A DNA stretch of 64,000 nt, from positions 10,890 through 74,889 of the forward strand of contig JAMPFS010000008.1 in the NCBI GenBank assembly GCA_023664325.1. The letters run 5' to 3'. The notes under the pieces are model-generated. The model searched no databases, was not told the DNA's origin, and was given only the letters and a program-made list of their open reading frames with translations. A program made the position numbers and the translations under genes. This DNA is from Clostridium sp. (GTDB lineage: Bacteria > Bacillota > Clostridia > Lachnospirales > Lachnospiraceae). Shown piece by piece: positions 14,555 to 23,544 of the stretch (position 1 is the stretch's first letter; every line of letters starts with the position of its first letter).

Positions 14555-14790
14555 TGGATAGAATGTTGAATTATATTTTCGGAAGTTTAAGCACGTCCGA
14601 GGAAGCTATCAGAAGAATAAACCGTAGGCTGGGAAAGCAGGGGACCATTAACGGATGGCTGCTTGGCCTTTATATTGGCGGTTTGGTATATTCATCCGGT
14701 GTCAACATGAAATGCAGAGCGCAGGAAATCAAGATTAAGGAGTTAGAGGAACGTCTTTTGGTTCTCGAATCCGAAGAAGAGAAAGGATAA
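14554..14790 (+). CDS. Small membrane protein with C-terminal coiled coil
   Basis: ATG 14554 follows CAGGAGGCAAAA. The 78 residues contain a hydrophobic segment (GWLLGLYIGGLVYSSG, residues 35-50) and a charged heptad-like tail (IKIKELEERLLVLESEEEKG). It immediately precedes the polymerase gene. Function unknown. Confidence 0.55.
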   Translation: MDRMLNYIFGSLSTSEEAIRRINRRLGKQGTINGWLLGLYIGGLVYSSGVNMKCRAQEIKIKELEERLLVLESEEEKG

Positions 14791-14799
14791 TGAAACAGC

Positions 14800-17700
14800 A
14801 TGGTCGACTTTTTTTTGGTTTCTACAAAACCCACAAAGCGTGGTACCGTAGAAATTTACCCTAAATTTATTATCAAAAAAAGCTCCGATCTGATGATTCG
14901 AGGCGGTGATTTCTATGCTATCTGGATTGAGGAACTTGGTCTGTGGTCTACGGACGAACAGGATGTATTACAGATTATAGACCGCGAGCTTGATAGGTAT
15001 GCTGAGGAAAACCGCCATAAGTTTGACGCAGATATTAAGGTTTTGCACATGTGGGATTCTGAAAATGGAATGATAGATCGCTGGCATAAATATTGCAAGA
15101 AAGACATGCGTGATGATTTTCATATGTTGGATGAAAAGCTTATATTTTCAAACATAGAAACCACTAAAAAAGATTATGCGAGCAAAAGACTTTCTTATCC
15201 TTTGGAGGCGGGCGATTTATCAGCATATGAAACGCTCATGTCCACTTTATATTCTCCCGAAGAGAGACACAAAATAGAGTGGGCTATCGGTTCCATCGTA
15301 TCTGGTGATTCTAAGAAACTGCAAAAATTCATGGTTCTATATGGTGCTGCCGGAACGGGTAAGTCAACGGTATTGAATGTCATTCAGAAGTTATTCGATG
15401 GATATTATTCCGTATTTGATGCAAAGGCTCTTGGTTCGGCAAGCAATTCGTTTGCACTGGAGGCTTTTAAGACAAACCCGCTGGTTGCCATACAACATGA
15501 CGGTGACTTGAGCAGGATTGAAGATAACACCAGACTGAACAGTCTTGTTTCCCATGAGTGGATGACAGTAAATGAAAAATTCAAATCCACATACACAAAC
15601 CGTTTCAAATGTTTCCTGTTTATGGGTACAAATAAGCCGGTAAAAATTACGGACGCAAAGTCAGGCTTGATAAGGAGACTGATTGACGTATCGCCGTCCG
15701 GTCAGAAATTAAGTCCGAAGGAATATAAGAGCATTGTGAAACAGGTGGATTTTGAACTGGGGGCTATCGCTTACCATTGTCAGGACGTATATTTGGATAA
15801 TCCGGGATATTATGACGACTATGTACCTGTTGCAATGCTCGGCGCATCCAATGACTTCTACAATTTTATCATGGACTCTTATCCTGTTTTCAAGAAAGAA
15901 GATGGGACAACTTTGAAAGCCGCCTGGGAGATGTACAAGACATATTGTGAAGATGCGAAGGTCACATTTCCATATTCACAGAGAATCTTTAAAGAGGAGC
16001 TTAAAAATTATTTCTGGGATCATAAAGACCGGTTCGATTTCGGAGACGGTACGAGGGTTCGTAACTATTATTCTGGTTTCCGGACAGATAAATTCGAGGA
16101 ACAGATATACAGTAAAAAAAAAGACAAAAAATCGGAGCCATATCGTATCGACTTCAAAGAGCAGGATTCTATATTTGACAAGGAATGCCATGATTTGCCG
16201 GCTCAATATGCGACGGAGAAAGGAACGCCCAGCAAGAAATGGGATAAGATTCACACTCTTTTAGCCGGTATTGATACAAGCAGGGTGCATTATGTCAAAG
16301 TCCCGGAAAATCATATTGTAATCGATTTTGATATTTCCGACGAAAATGGTGAAAAATCATACGAACGGAATATCGAGGCAGCAAGTAAATGGCCGCCAAC
16401 ATATTCGGAGCTTAGCAAAAGCGGGAACGGAATACACCTGCATTATATTTATACAGGTGATCCAGCCATGTTGAGCAGAGTATATGACGACCACATTGAG
16501 GTAAAGGTGTTCACCGGCAATAGTTCATTAAGACGGAAATTGTCTAAATGTAACGATTTGCCAATCGCAACTATTAGCTCAGGGTTACCACTGAAAGGAG
16601 AAAAAAGTATGGTCAACTTTGACAGCGTTAAAAGCGAAAAAGGGCTTAGAACACTGATAAAACGAAATCTGAACAAAGAGATTCATCCAGCAACTAAGCC
16701 CAGTATTGACTTCATATACAAGATACTCGAAGATGCTTATTCGAGCGATTTGAATTATGACGTCACAGATATGAGGAATGCTGTTCTGGCATTTGCAGCA
16801 AGCAGTACCAATCAGGCGGATTATTGCATTAAACTGGTAAACAAAATGCAGTTCAAGTCAGAGGAAGCGTCTGTTTCTAAAAATAACGATGATGCCAAAA
16901 TAGTATTTTATGACGTTGAGGTTTTTCCTAACCTGTTTCTTGTAAACTGGAAAATCCGCGGGGAGGGAAAACCGGTTGTACGAATGATTAACCCGACACC
17001 GACTGAAATCGAGGAGCTTCTTCGGTTCCGTTTGGTGGGATTTAACTGCCGGAGATATGACAACCACATGTTATATGCCAGATTGATGGGGTACAGTAAT
17101 GAACAGTTGTATAACTTATCCCAGAAGATTATCAACGGCAGTCCAAATTGTTTCTTTGGCGAAGCTTACAACATTTCCTACACTGATATTTATGATTTTG
17201 CATCGGCAGGAAATAAGAAAAGTCTGAAAAAACTGGAAATCGAAATGGGAATCCATCATCAGGAATTGGGTCTGCCATGGGATGAGCCTGTTCCGGAAGA
17301 AAAATGGATACAGGTGGCTGAATATTGTGATAACGATGTTATTGCTACAGAGGCTGCGTTTGACTATCTGTCTGCGGATTGGACTGCAAGGCAGATTCTG
17401 GCAGATTTAGCAGACGGTTCGGTCAATGACACCACTAATTCATTGACAACTAAAATTATATTTGGTAATAACCGAAAGCCGCAGGACCAATTTAATTACC
17501 GCGATTTATCGCAGCCTGTAAAACATTTGGATGCTGACACCCATAGCTTTCTCAAAAAGTCATGCCCTGAGATGATGGCTCAGACTCATGGGAAGGATAA
17601 CAGTCTGCTTCCTTATTTTCCGGGATATAAATTTGAAAAAGGTGTATCAACATATCGTGGAGAGGAAGTTGGAGAAGGCGGTTATGTGTATGCTGAACCG

Positions 17701-18996
17701 GGAATGCATGGAAATGTGGCACTGTTGGATATTGCGTCTATGCATCCTCATAGTGTTATTGCAGAGGTTCTGTTTGGTGCTAAATTTACAAAGAGGTTTA
17801 AGGAGATTGTGGATGGCAGGGTAACAATCAAGCATGAAGCATGGGATGAAGTCAACAAAATGCTTGACGGCAAGCTTACGCCGTATATCCAGAAAGTGCT
17901 GGATGGCGAGATGACGTCAAAACAGTTGGCAAACGCACTGAAGACGGCTATCAATTCTGTATATGGCCTGACTTCGGCTACATTTGAGAACCCGTTCCGT
18001 GACAAGAGAAACATTGACAATATCGTGGCCAAGAGAGGTGCGTTGTTCATGATTGATCTTAAGCATGAAGTGCAGGAACGCGGGTTTACGGTTGCCCACA
18101 TTAAGACAGATTCCATCAAGATACCGGATGCCACTCCTGAAATTATCCAGTTTGTTATGGACTTTGGTAAAAAGTACGGATACACATTTGAACACGAGGC
18201 TACATACGACAGAATGTGTCTTGTAAATGATGCGGTGTACATTGCCAAGTACAAGGACAGCGGTGAATGGACTGCTACTGGGACACAATTTCAGATTCCT
18301 TATGTATTTAAGAAGCTGTTTAGCAGAGAGAATATCACATTTGATGATATGTGTGAGACAAAATCTGTTAGCAGCTCTTTATATTTGGATATGAATGAGG
18401 GTTATCCGGATGTAAGTAAGCTGGAAAAGGAACTGTCAAAGTTTGAAAGCGACTATAAAAAGGGATTGCTTTCTGACACCACATTTGAAGCAAGCTGTGA
18501 GGAAATCGTTCCGCAGATTGCAGAGGGACATAACTATCGTTTCATCGGTAAAGTAGGTCAGTTCTGCCCGATCAAAGACGGATGCGGCGGAGGACTTCTT
18601 ATGCGTGAGAAAGGCGGTAAGTATTACGCTGCTACCGGCTCTAAAGGATTCCGCTGGCTTGAATCCGAGATGGTTCGGGAACTTGAAAAGGAAAATGACA
18701 TAGACCGGTCTTATTATGACAAACTGGTTGATGATGCGGTAAAGACTATTTCCGAATATGGAGATTTTGAATGGTTTGTTTCGGATGACCCATATATTGG
18801 TCCATTAGGAGCAAACGATTCGGATATTGACTGCGAACCAAAAGACTGGAAAGTTCCTTGCGGCGATGGTAAGTATGAAACCTGTTTTGACTGTCCGCAT
18901 TTTAATGAAGACAGTTTCCACATGGACTGCGGATTGAATTATGATATTTCGGATTTTTTGATAAAGACGCCGATGAATCCGCCAACAACTAAATAA
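14800..18996 (+). CDS. SF3 helicase / primase-like / family B DNA polymerase fusion
   Basis: This 1398-residue protein joins replisome activities on one chain. An SF3 (D5-like) helicase module carries Walker A GAAGTGKST near residue 182 and GTNKP downstream. A middle primase/polymerase-like segment contains IDFDIS and SKSGNGIHLHYIY near 540. A 3'-5' exonuclease domain starts at VFYDVEVFPN near 700, with YCDNDVIAT near 840. The family B palm shows motif A LLDIASMHPHS near 975, motif B LKTAINSVYG near 1047 and motif C HIKTDSIK near 1100. All catalytic aspartates are present. The start has AAAGGA about 12 nt upstream, followed by a T8 run early in the gene. It would drive phage replication with few host factors. 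Confidence 0.9.
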   Translation: MVDFFLVSTKPTKRGTVEIYPKFIIKKSSDLMIRGGDFYAIWIEELGLWSTDEQDVLQIIDRELDRYAEENRHKFDADIKVLHMWDSENGMIDRWHKYCKKDMRDDFHMLDEKLIFSNIETTKKDYASKRLSYPLEAGDLSAYETLMSTLYSPEERHKIEWAIGSIVSGDSKKLQKFMVLYGAAGTGKSTVLNVIQKLFDGYYSVFDAKALGSASNSFALEAFKTNPLVAIQHDGDLSRIEDNTRLNSLVSHEWMTVNEKFKSTYTNRFKCFLFMGTNKPVKITDAKSGLIRRLIDVSPSGQKLSPKEYKSIVKQVDFELGAIAYHCQDVYLDNPGYYDDYVPVAMLGASNDFYNFIMDSYPVFKKEDGTTLKAAWEMYKTYCEDAKVTFPYSQRIFKEELKNYFWDHKDRFDFGDGTRVRNYYSGFRTDKFEEQIYSKKKDKKSEPYRIDFKEQDSIFDKECHDLPAQYATEKGTPSKKWDKIHTLLAGIDTSRVHYVKVPENHIVIDFDISDENGEKSYERNIEAASKWPPTYSELSKSGNGIHLHYIYTGDPAMLSRVYDDHIEVKVFTGNSSLRRKLSKCNDLPIATISSGLPLKGEKSMVNFDSVKSEKGLRTLIKRNLNKEIHPATKPSIDFIYKILEDAYSSDLNYDVTDMRNAVLAFAASSTNQADYCIKLVNKMQFKSEEASVSKNNDDAKIVFYDVEVFPNLFLVNWKIRGEGKPVVRMINPTPTEIEELLRFRLVGFNCRRYDNHMLYARLMGYSNEQLYNLSQKIINGSPNCFFGEAYNISYTDIYDFASAGNKKSLKKLEIEMGIHHQELGLPWDEPVPEEKWIQVAEYCDNDVIATEAAFDYLSADWTARQILADLADGSVNDTTNSLTTKIIFGNNRKPQDQFNYRDLSQPVKHLDADTHSFLKKSCPEMMAQTHGKDNSLLPYFPGYKFEKGVSTYRGEEVGEGGYVYAEPGMHGNVALLDIASMHPHSVIAEVLFGAKFTKRFKEIVDGRVTIKHEAWDEVNKMLDGKLTPYIQKVLDGEMTSKQLANALKTAINSVYGLTSATFENPFRDKRNIDNIVAKRGALFMIDLKHEVQERGFTVAHIKTDSIKIPDATPEIIQFVMDFGKKYGYTFEHEATYDRMCLVNDAVYIAKYKDSGEWTATGTQFQIPYVFKKLFSRENITFDDMCETKSVSSSLYLDMNEGYPDVSKLEKELSKFESDYKKGLLSDTTFEASCEEIVPQIAEGHNYRFIGKVGQFCPIKDGCGGGLLMREKGGKYYAATGSKGFRWLESEMVRELEKENDIDRSYYDKLVDDAVKTISEYGDFEWFVSDDPYIGPLGANDSDIDCEPKDWKVPCGDGKYETCFDCPHFNEDSFHMDCGLNYDISDFLIKTPMNPPTTK

Positions 18997-19011
18997 AAAG
19001 GAGAGATATTC

Positions 19012-19497
19012 ATGAGTAAGAACGTAAAAAACATTGTTATTGAAAATGCGAGAATTATGTTTCGTAATTTTGCAGGAAGAGAGACAAAGTATAACCGTGC
19101 GGGAGACCGTAATTTCTGTGTAATCATTGAAGATGTAGATATGGCGCAGGAATTGGCAGAGGATGGCTGGAACGTAAGAATTCTTCAGCCAAGAGATGAA
19201 GGCGATGAACCAAGGCATTATATTCAGGTTGCTGTGAGGTTTGACGTCTTCCCACCAAAAATAATCATGGTTACAAGGAGAACAAAGACACCGCTCGATG
19301 ATGAGTCCATTGATACTTTGGATTTTGCCGAAATCAGGAATGTTGATTTAACTATCCGTCCGCATGAATGGGAAGTCAATGGAAAAACTGGAATAAAGGC
19401 TTATGTCAAAACGATGTATGTAACCATTGAAGAAGATGAGTTTGCCGATAAGTATGCAGAGATGGAGGGACCGGAGGAAGAAGTTCCGTTTAAGTAA
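19012..19497 (+). CDS. Probable phage single-stranded DNA-binding protein
   Basis: The 161-residue beta-rich product follows the polymerase after 15 bp. The end PEEEVPFK resembles the acidic tip with PF that SSB proteins use to recruit partners. Blocks such as RETKYNRAGDRNFCVIIEDV and HEWEVNGKTGIKAYVKTMYV fit an OB-fold protein seen next to phage family B polymerases. The assignment rests on context and tail, not on a clear OB motif. Confidence 0.6.
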   Translation: MSKNVKNIVIENARIMFRNFAGRETKYNRAGDRNFCVIIEDVDMAQELAEDGWNVRILQPRDEGDEPRHYIQVAVRFDVFPPKIIMVTRRTKTPLDDESIDTLDFAEIRNVDLTIRPHEWEVNGKTGIKAYVKTMYVTIEEDEFADKYAEMEGPEEEVPFK

Positions 19498-19511
19498 ATT
19501 TGTTTATATTG

Positions 19512-19550
19512 TAAGGGGCTGGTGTCTGCACAGATACTGGTCCTTTATAT
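19512..19550 (+). terminator. Hairpin with short T-rich tail
   Basis: GGTGTCT/AGATACT (G-U pairs) with loop GCAC, extended by AAGG/CCTT, then TTATATTTT and GAAAGGAG. It is a weak member of the terminator-before-ribosome-site series. Confidence 0.45.
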
Positions 19551-19567
19551 TTTGAAAGGAGATAAAA

Positions 19568-19927
19568 ATGGGTTTTAATTACAAAATCATTGCGGTAGAC
19601 TTTGACGGCACTTTATGTGAAAACAAATGGCCGGAAATTGGAGCCGCTAATGAAGATTTATTTGCATATTTACATAGCCAGAGAAGAGCTGGCGCTAAGA
19701 TTATTCTTTGGACGAATCGGGTGGACGAAAGACTTGATGAGGCTGTGGAATGGTGCTGGAAGCAGGGGTTGATATTTGACTGTGTAAATGAAAATCTGCC
19801 GGATGTCATTAAAGAATTTGGCAGCGATACGAGAAAGGTGTTTGCACACGAGTACATTGATGACAGGATGCATAACGGGTTTAAATTGCCTTTTGAAAAT
19901 GCGTCGGGGAAAGAAAGCGGTGATTAG
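19568..19927 (+). CDS. HAD-superfamily hydrolase
   Basis: The 119-residue product has the HAD nucleophile motif AVDFDGTLCEN (Asp nucleophile and general acid at DxDGT), motif II IILWTNR and an acidic C-terminal motif YIDDRM. It is shorter than most HADs and lacks a large cap, as in phage polynucleotide-phosphatase or 5'-nucleotidase-like proteins. Its place between SSB and helicase suggests a role in nucleotide or nucleic-acid end processing. The substrate is unknown. Confidence 0.75.
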   Translation: MGFNYKIIAVDFDGTLCENKWPEIGAANEDLFAYLHSQRRAGAKIILWTNRVDERLDEAVEWCWKQGLIFDCVNENLPDVIKEFGSDTRKVFAHEYIDDRMHNGFKLPFENASGKESGD

Positions 19928-21184
19928 ATGGCAGGAATAACACTGTTCGACTATCAGCAGGAAGCCATAAATAACATGAAAAACGGATGTATTTTATGTG
20001 GCGGTGTGGGTTCTGGAAAGTCATTGACAGCTCTGTCTTATTACTATCTAAAAAATGATGGTGAGCCATCCACATTGCTTGGCGGGGACTATATAACAAT
20101 GGGTGATCCGCCAAAGGATTTATATATCATCACAACTGCAAGAAAACGTGACACTTTGGAGTGGGATAAAGAACTGATCCCTTTTCTGCTGTCCAAAGAC
20201 CCGGAAAACAATTTATATTCTAACAAGGTTGTCATCGACTCATGGAATAACATAGGGAAGTATTCTGAGGTTAGGGATGCTTTCTTTATATTTGATGAGC
20301 AGCGGGTTGTTGGAAGCGGTGCGTGGGTAAAAGCGTTCCTGAAGATATGCAAGTCGAATGAGTGGATTCTGCTCAGTGCTACGCCTGGAGATACATGGAT
20401 GGATTATGTCCCGGTGTTTGTGGCGAATGGGTTCTACAAAAACCGCTCTGAATTTGTCCGTGAGCATATTGTTTATTCGAGGTTTTCTAAGTTCCCTAAA
20501 GTGGACAGATATCTCAATACGGGCAGATTGATACGGCTTAGAAATTCTATTCTTGTGAATATGGATTTTGACAGACAAACGGTATCACACCACGAAGATG
20601 TTTATGTTTCTTATGATGTTCCAAAGTATAAAAATATTATGAAAAGGCGATGGGACATATGGGACAATGAACCGATAGAAAATGCTGGTGAACTCTGCTA
20701 TTGTCTGCGAAAAGCTGTAAATTCTGATTCCAGCAGAGTTGTCGCGTTGATGGAGATATTTGAGAAACATCCCAAGCTTATCGTTTTTTACAATTTCGAC
20801 TATGAATTGGAAATATTGAAAGGTATCTGTTGGGTAGATCCAGAGGGAAAGTTTGTAGATGTAGAAGTTGCAGAGTGGAACGGACACAGTCACCAGCCCA
20901 TTCCTGATGCAGAAAGCTGGGTGTATCTCGTTCAGTACAATGCAGGAGCAGAAGGATGGAATTGCACAAAGACAGATACCATTGTTTTCTACTCACAGAA
21001 CTACTCCTATAAGATTGTTACGCAGGCAAGCGGCAGAATAGACAGGCTAAATACGCCTTACACAGATTTATATTATTACCATTTGAAAAGCCGGTCGGGA
21101 ATTGATTTGGCTATAAGTAAGGCACTGAAAGAAAAAAAGAAGTTTAATGAAACTGGTTGGTTAAGCAAAATGAGCAAAAATTGA
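19928..21184 (+). CDS. SF2 DEAD/SNF2-like helicase
   Basis: The 418-residue product starts at the base after the previous stop. It contains Walker A GGVGSGKS (residues 25-32), motif II FIFDEQR, motif III LLSATPG and motif VI ASGRIDRLNTP. The arrangement FDYQQEAINNM at the N-terminus is the Q-like entry motif. Both RecA-like domains are present. It is probably a phage replication or recombination helicase acting with the polymerase. Confidence 0.85.
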   Translation: MAGITLFDYQQEAINNMKNGCILCGGVGSGKSLTALSYYYLKNDGEPSTLLGGDYITMGDPPKDLYIITTARKRDTLEWDKELIPFLLSKDPENNLYSNKVVIDSWNNIGKYSEVRDAFFIFDEQRVVGSGAWVKAFLKICKSNEWILLSATPGDTWMDYVPVFVANGFYKNRSEFVREHIVYSRFSKFPKVDRYLNTGRLIRLRNSILVNMDFDRQTVSHHEDVYVSYDVPKYKNIMKRRWDIWDNEPIENAGELCYCLRKAVNSDSSRVVALMEIFEKHPKLIVFYNFDYELEILKGICWVDPEGKFVDVEVAEWNGHSHQPIPDAESWVYLVQYNAGAEGWNCTKTDTIVFYSQNYSYKIVTQASGRIDRLNTPYTDLYYYHLKSRSGIDLAISKALKEKKKFNETGWLSKMSKN

Positions 21185-21201
21185 AAGGGGAAAAAAGACA
21201 T

Positions 21202-21807
21202 ATGAACATCACATGCGAGTTTTGTGGCTCTTATATTGATACGGATAGTAGTGGCATTTGTTGTCCGATATGCCACAACGCAATAAATTTTAAAACGCAG
21301 GTTCAGAAATTCAAGCGTGAAATGGAAGAACAAGCAAAAATGCAGCCTAAAAAATTGATTGGAAATATTACAGACGGCTATACGTATGTGGATGCTGTAG
21401 ACGCTGCAATATATGCGGAAGTAGCTGCCTCAAAGAAAAAGGATGAGGAAAAAGCCAATCAAAAAGATGAGGATGCAGTAAAAAGAATGCTTAATGACTT
21501 GTTTGGAATTGGAGGAGATAATATGAACACGAACTATTCAAATATGTATAAAAATGGCAGTCTGTTCGGAATGAATGGGCTGCGTATTAAGAGGGTAATC
21601 TTTAATAAACCCGCTACCATCGTATATTGGGATGATGGAGAGAAAACGGTTGTAAAGTGTAAAGAAGGAGAGCAGTTTGACCCGGAGAAAGGTTTAGCAA
21701 TGGCAATTTCTAAAAAGGCACTTGGAAATCGTGGAAATTACTTCAACGAGTTCAAGAAATGGTTGCCGGAGGAAACTGCGGATACGGTATCTCCCAATAA
21801 CCCCTGA
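21202..21807 (+). CDS. Zinc-finger protein with conserved phage C-terminal domain
   Basis: ATG 21202 follows TTGAAAGGGGAAAA. The N-terminus has CEFCGSYIDTDSSGICCPIC, a four-cysteine zinc site. A charged linker leads to RIKRVIFNKPATIVYWDDGE and KALGNRGNYFNEFKKWLP, a small domain seen at the end of many Clostridia phage proteins. It is 201 residues long. Function unknown; nucleic-acid binding is plausible. Confidence 0.6.
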   Translation: MNITCEFCGSYIDTDSSGICCPICHNAINFKTQVQKFKREMEEQAKMQPKKLIGNITDGYTYVDAVDAAIYAEVAASKKKDEEKANQKDEDAVKRMLNDLFGIGGDNMNTNYSNMYKNGSLFGMNGLRIKRVIFNKPATIVYWDDGEKTVVKCKEGEQFDPEKGLAMAISKKALGNRGNYFNEFKKWLPEETADTVSPNNP

Positions 21808-21831
21808 TTTAGAATGGGCTAAATTTTGAAG

Positions 21832-22110
21832 TAAAGCTACTGCATCAGAAAGAAATATATTTAAACTGCTACGACCGAGACCGAGGGCTGGATATTTAAA
21901 GAGAAGTCTTTGTATTTCAGTTCTACGTCCCGGTTATATTTTGCGTTTACGATTACAGTGGTACAATAGCATACCCCGACTGTAAGAATCGCGGTGACGG
22001 CAATCAAGGGATTCTTAAAGTCAAAATTGCTATTTTGCACAGGATCTGTTGCGAGTTGATTTTTATTCATGAAGTATCACCTCCTTGGTGAGTCCGGTGC
22101 AGTAGCTTTA
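21832..22110. repeat. Perfect 13-bp inverted repeats flanking a minus-strand gene
   Basis: TAAAGCTACTGCA at 21832-21844 is the exact reverse complement of TGCAGTAGCTTTA at 22098-22110. The 279-bp segment between their outer ends contains one gene, oriented against the surrounding operon. Inversion at these repeats would turn the gene to face the same way as its neighbours. Confidence 0.7.
21861..22070 (-). CDS. Minus-strand small membrane protein (possible moron)
   Basis: The 69-residue product has a hydrophobic segment (PLIAVTAILTVGVCYCTTVI, about residues 21-40). It has an excellent ribosome site, AAGGAGGTGAT, and a near-consensus sigma-A promoter on the minus strand: TTGTCA (about 22135-22140), 17-bp spacer and TATAAA. 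This is the only phage gene besides int on this strand, so it can be expressed in the lysogen independently of the operon. That fits a lysogenic-conversion or exclusion gene. No family recognised. Confidence 0.6.
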   Translation of the reverse strand: MNKNQLATDPVQNSNFDFKNPLIAVTAILTVGVCYCTTVIVNAKYNRDVELKYKDFSLNIQPSVSVVAV

Positions 22111-22163
22111 TTATATTTATAACATGAGTTAGAAATAATGACAAGTTTGAAAGGAGAGATAAG

Positions 22164-22430
22164 ATGGCTGGATTATCGAGATTAGCAGAAAAATGTCAAA
22201 AGTGTTCTCGAAAAAACGAGTGTGACCATAAACAGATGGAGACTTTTGCATATTTACCAGAACCAATAATTACTGCTCATGCGGAATCGACACAACAAGT
22301 TCTTCAGCAGACGGTAAACCCCATTGTTAATGATAATTTTCACACATGGATAAGGAGGAGGTTAAGCAATGAGTTATCAATACGACCAGTACTTGGTCAA
22401 ACACAAAGAAAACGTCAAAAAGGGTTATGA
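22164..22430 (+). CDS. Small Cys-rich phage protein
   Basis: GAAAGGAG precedes the ATG. The 88 residues start with MAGLSRLAEKCQKCSRKNEC, a CxxC plus C/H pattern followed by YLPEPI. The last about 20 codons overlap the next gene by 62 bp in another frame and look unlike the rest, so the C-terminus may have been altered by a frameshift. The family recurs in Firmicutes phages, function unknown. Confidence 0.5.
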   Translation: MAGLSRLAEKCQKCSRKNECDHKQMETFAYLPEPIITAHAESTQQVLQQTVNPIVNDNFHTWIRRRLSNELSIRPVLGQTQRKRQKGL

Positions 22431-23265
22431 ATGGTTTTGTACATATCTCCCCGAATTAGTTAAAGATGTTCCTAATTTGGAATGGCAGGTGTGTTTTGCA
22501 CATGACCAGTCAAAGTCCGAGCCGGATGAGTATGAGGCATATGATGCTTATTTCTATGGCAACAATAAATCCTATCAAGTTATGCAGGATTATAGAAAGG
22601 CGTGGCTTCTGCATCTTCACAGAAACCCGCATCACTGGCAGCATTGGATTCTGATTAACGATGACCCGAAAGAAGGCGAAATTGTTCTGGATATGCCTTA
22701 CAATTATATTCTTGAGATGGTTTGTGATTGGTGGGCATTTAGCTGGCAGAAGGGCGATCTTTATGAGATGTTTGCATGGTACAATGAACACAGCAAATAT
22801 ATGAAGTTGAGTGACAATACCCGCAAAACCGTGGAGGATATTCTGAACAAAATCAAACAGAAACTTTCCGAGGCAACATCCGAACTCATGCATCATGGAA
22901 TTAAAGGTCAGAAATGGGGTGTTAGGCGTACTGCGGAACAGTTATCGCATGACCGATATTCTATAGAGGCATGTCTTAATAAGAAGAAAATAGAGACGCC
23001 GAATGGAGTATCGGTTACTCATATTTCTAAACACGCATTAGATAGGGCCGAAGATCCCACTCGTTATGTTACGGCAAAGGGAATAGAGAACGCATTGACT
23101 AAACCAATTCATATTGGTAAACTCAGAGTAGACAAGGAAAATCGAAAAAGTCAAAGATTTATAGGAAATGATGCTACTGTAAATGCAAATCCAGATACCG
23201 GAGAAATAATAACTGTTTGGAAAACGGGGAGAAGGGAAAAACGAAAATATGCGAAAGGAGAATAG
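22369..23265 (+). CDS. DUF5662-like domain, virion-type tag, and C-terminal nuclease-like toxin domain
   Basis: The 298-residue protein has three parts. Residues 1-165 resemble DUF5662 (LLHLHRNPHHWQHWILIND, an HD-like metal-binding pattern). At about 174-187 it carries MHHGIKGQKWGVRR, almost the peptide at the start of the protein at 34993. The C-terminal 90 residues (HISKHALDRAEDPTRYVTAK, then SQRFIGNDATVNANPDTGEI) resemble BECR-fold RNase toxin domains of phage and polymorphic toxins. A small acidic protein follows directly, as an immunity protein would. The toxin role is inferred. Confidence 0.65.
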   Translation: MSYQYDQYLVKHKENVKKGYEWFCTYLPELVKDVPNLEWQVCFAHDQSKSEPDEYEAYDAYFYGNNKSYQVMQDYRKAWLLHLHRNPHHWQHWILINDDPKEGEIVLDMPYNYILEMVCDWWAFSWQKGDLYEMFAWYNEHSKYMKLSDNTRKTVEDILNKIKQKLSEATSELMHHGIKGQKWGVRRTAEQLSHDRYSIEACLNKKKIETPNGVSVTHISKHALDRAEDPTRYVTAKGIENALTKPIHIGKLRVDKENRKSQRFIGNDATVNANPDTGEIITVWKTGRREKRKYAKGE

Positions 23266-23268
23266 ACC

Positions 23269-23469
23269 ATGTTTACAGAACAGGAAATCGAATTTATGAA
23301 ATCTTTGGGATTAGATTGTGATTTTAACAATTTGTCTGAAGATGATGATTACTGGGTCAACATTGAGGATGCGGTTGCAGACCGATTACAATATGATGGA
23401 TTCGACGAGAAATATGAACCAACGTCAACGGGCTTGATGTGTGAAAGTATTCTCGATAAGATACCGTAA
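23269..23469 (+). CDS. Small acidic protein, candidate immunity partner
   Basis: It starts 3 bp after the toxin-like gene. The 66-residue product is strongly acidic (LDCDFNNLSEDDDYWVNIED) and soluble. Immediate coupling, small size and acidity match immunity proteins for BECR-type nucleases, but the same small family also occurs alone in phages, so the role is a hypothesis. Confidence 0.55.
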   Translation: MFTEQEIEFMKSLGLDCDFNNLSEDDDYWVNIEDAVADRLQYDGFDEKYEPTSTGLMCESILDKIP

Positions 23470-23492
23470 GAAACCATATAGAAAGATTTAAG

Positions 23493-23522
23493 GAGCTTGG
23501 AAACCCCCAGGCTCTTTTTATA
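23493..23522 (+). terminator. Intrinsic terminator before a ribosome site
   Basis: Eight-bp stem GAGCTTGG/CCAGGCTC, loop AAACCC, T-rich tail, then GAAAGGAG of the next gene. Confidence 0.8.
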
Positions 23523-23544
23523 TTTGTCGGAAAGGAGAATTTTA

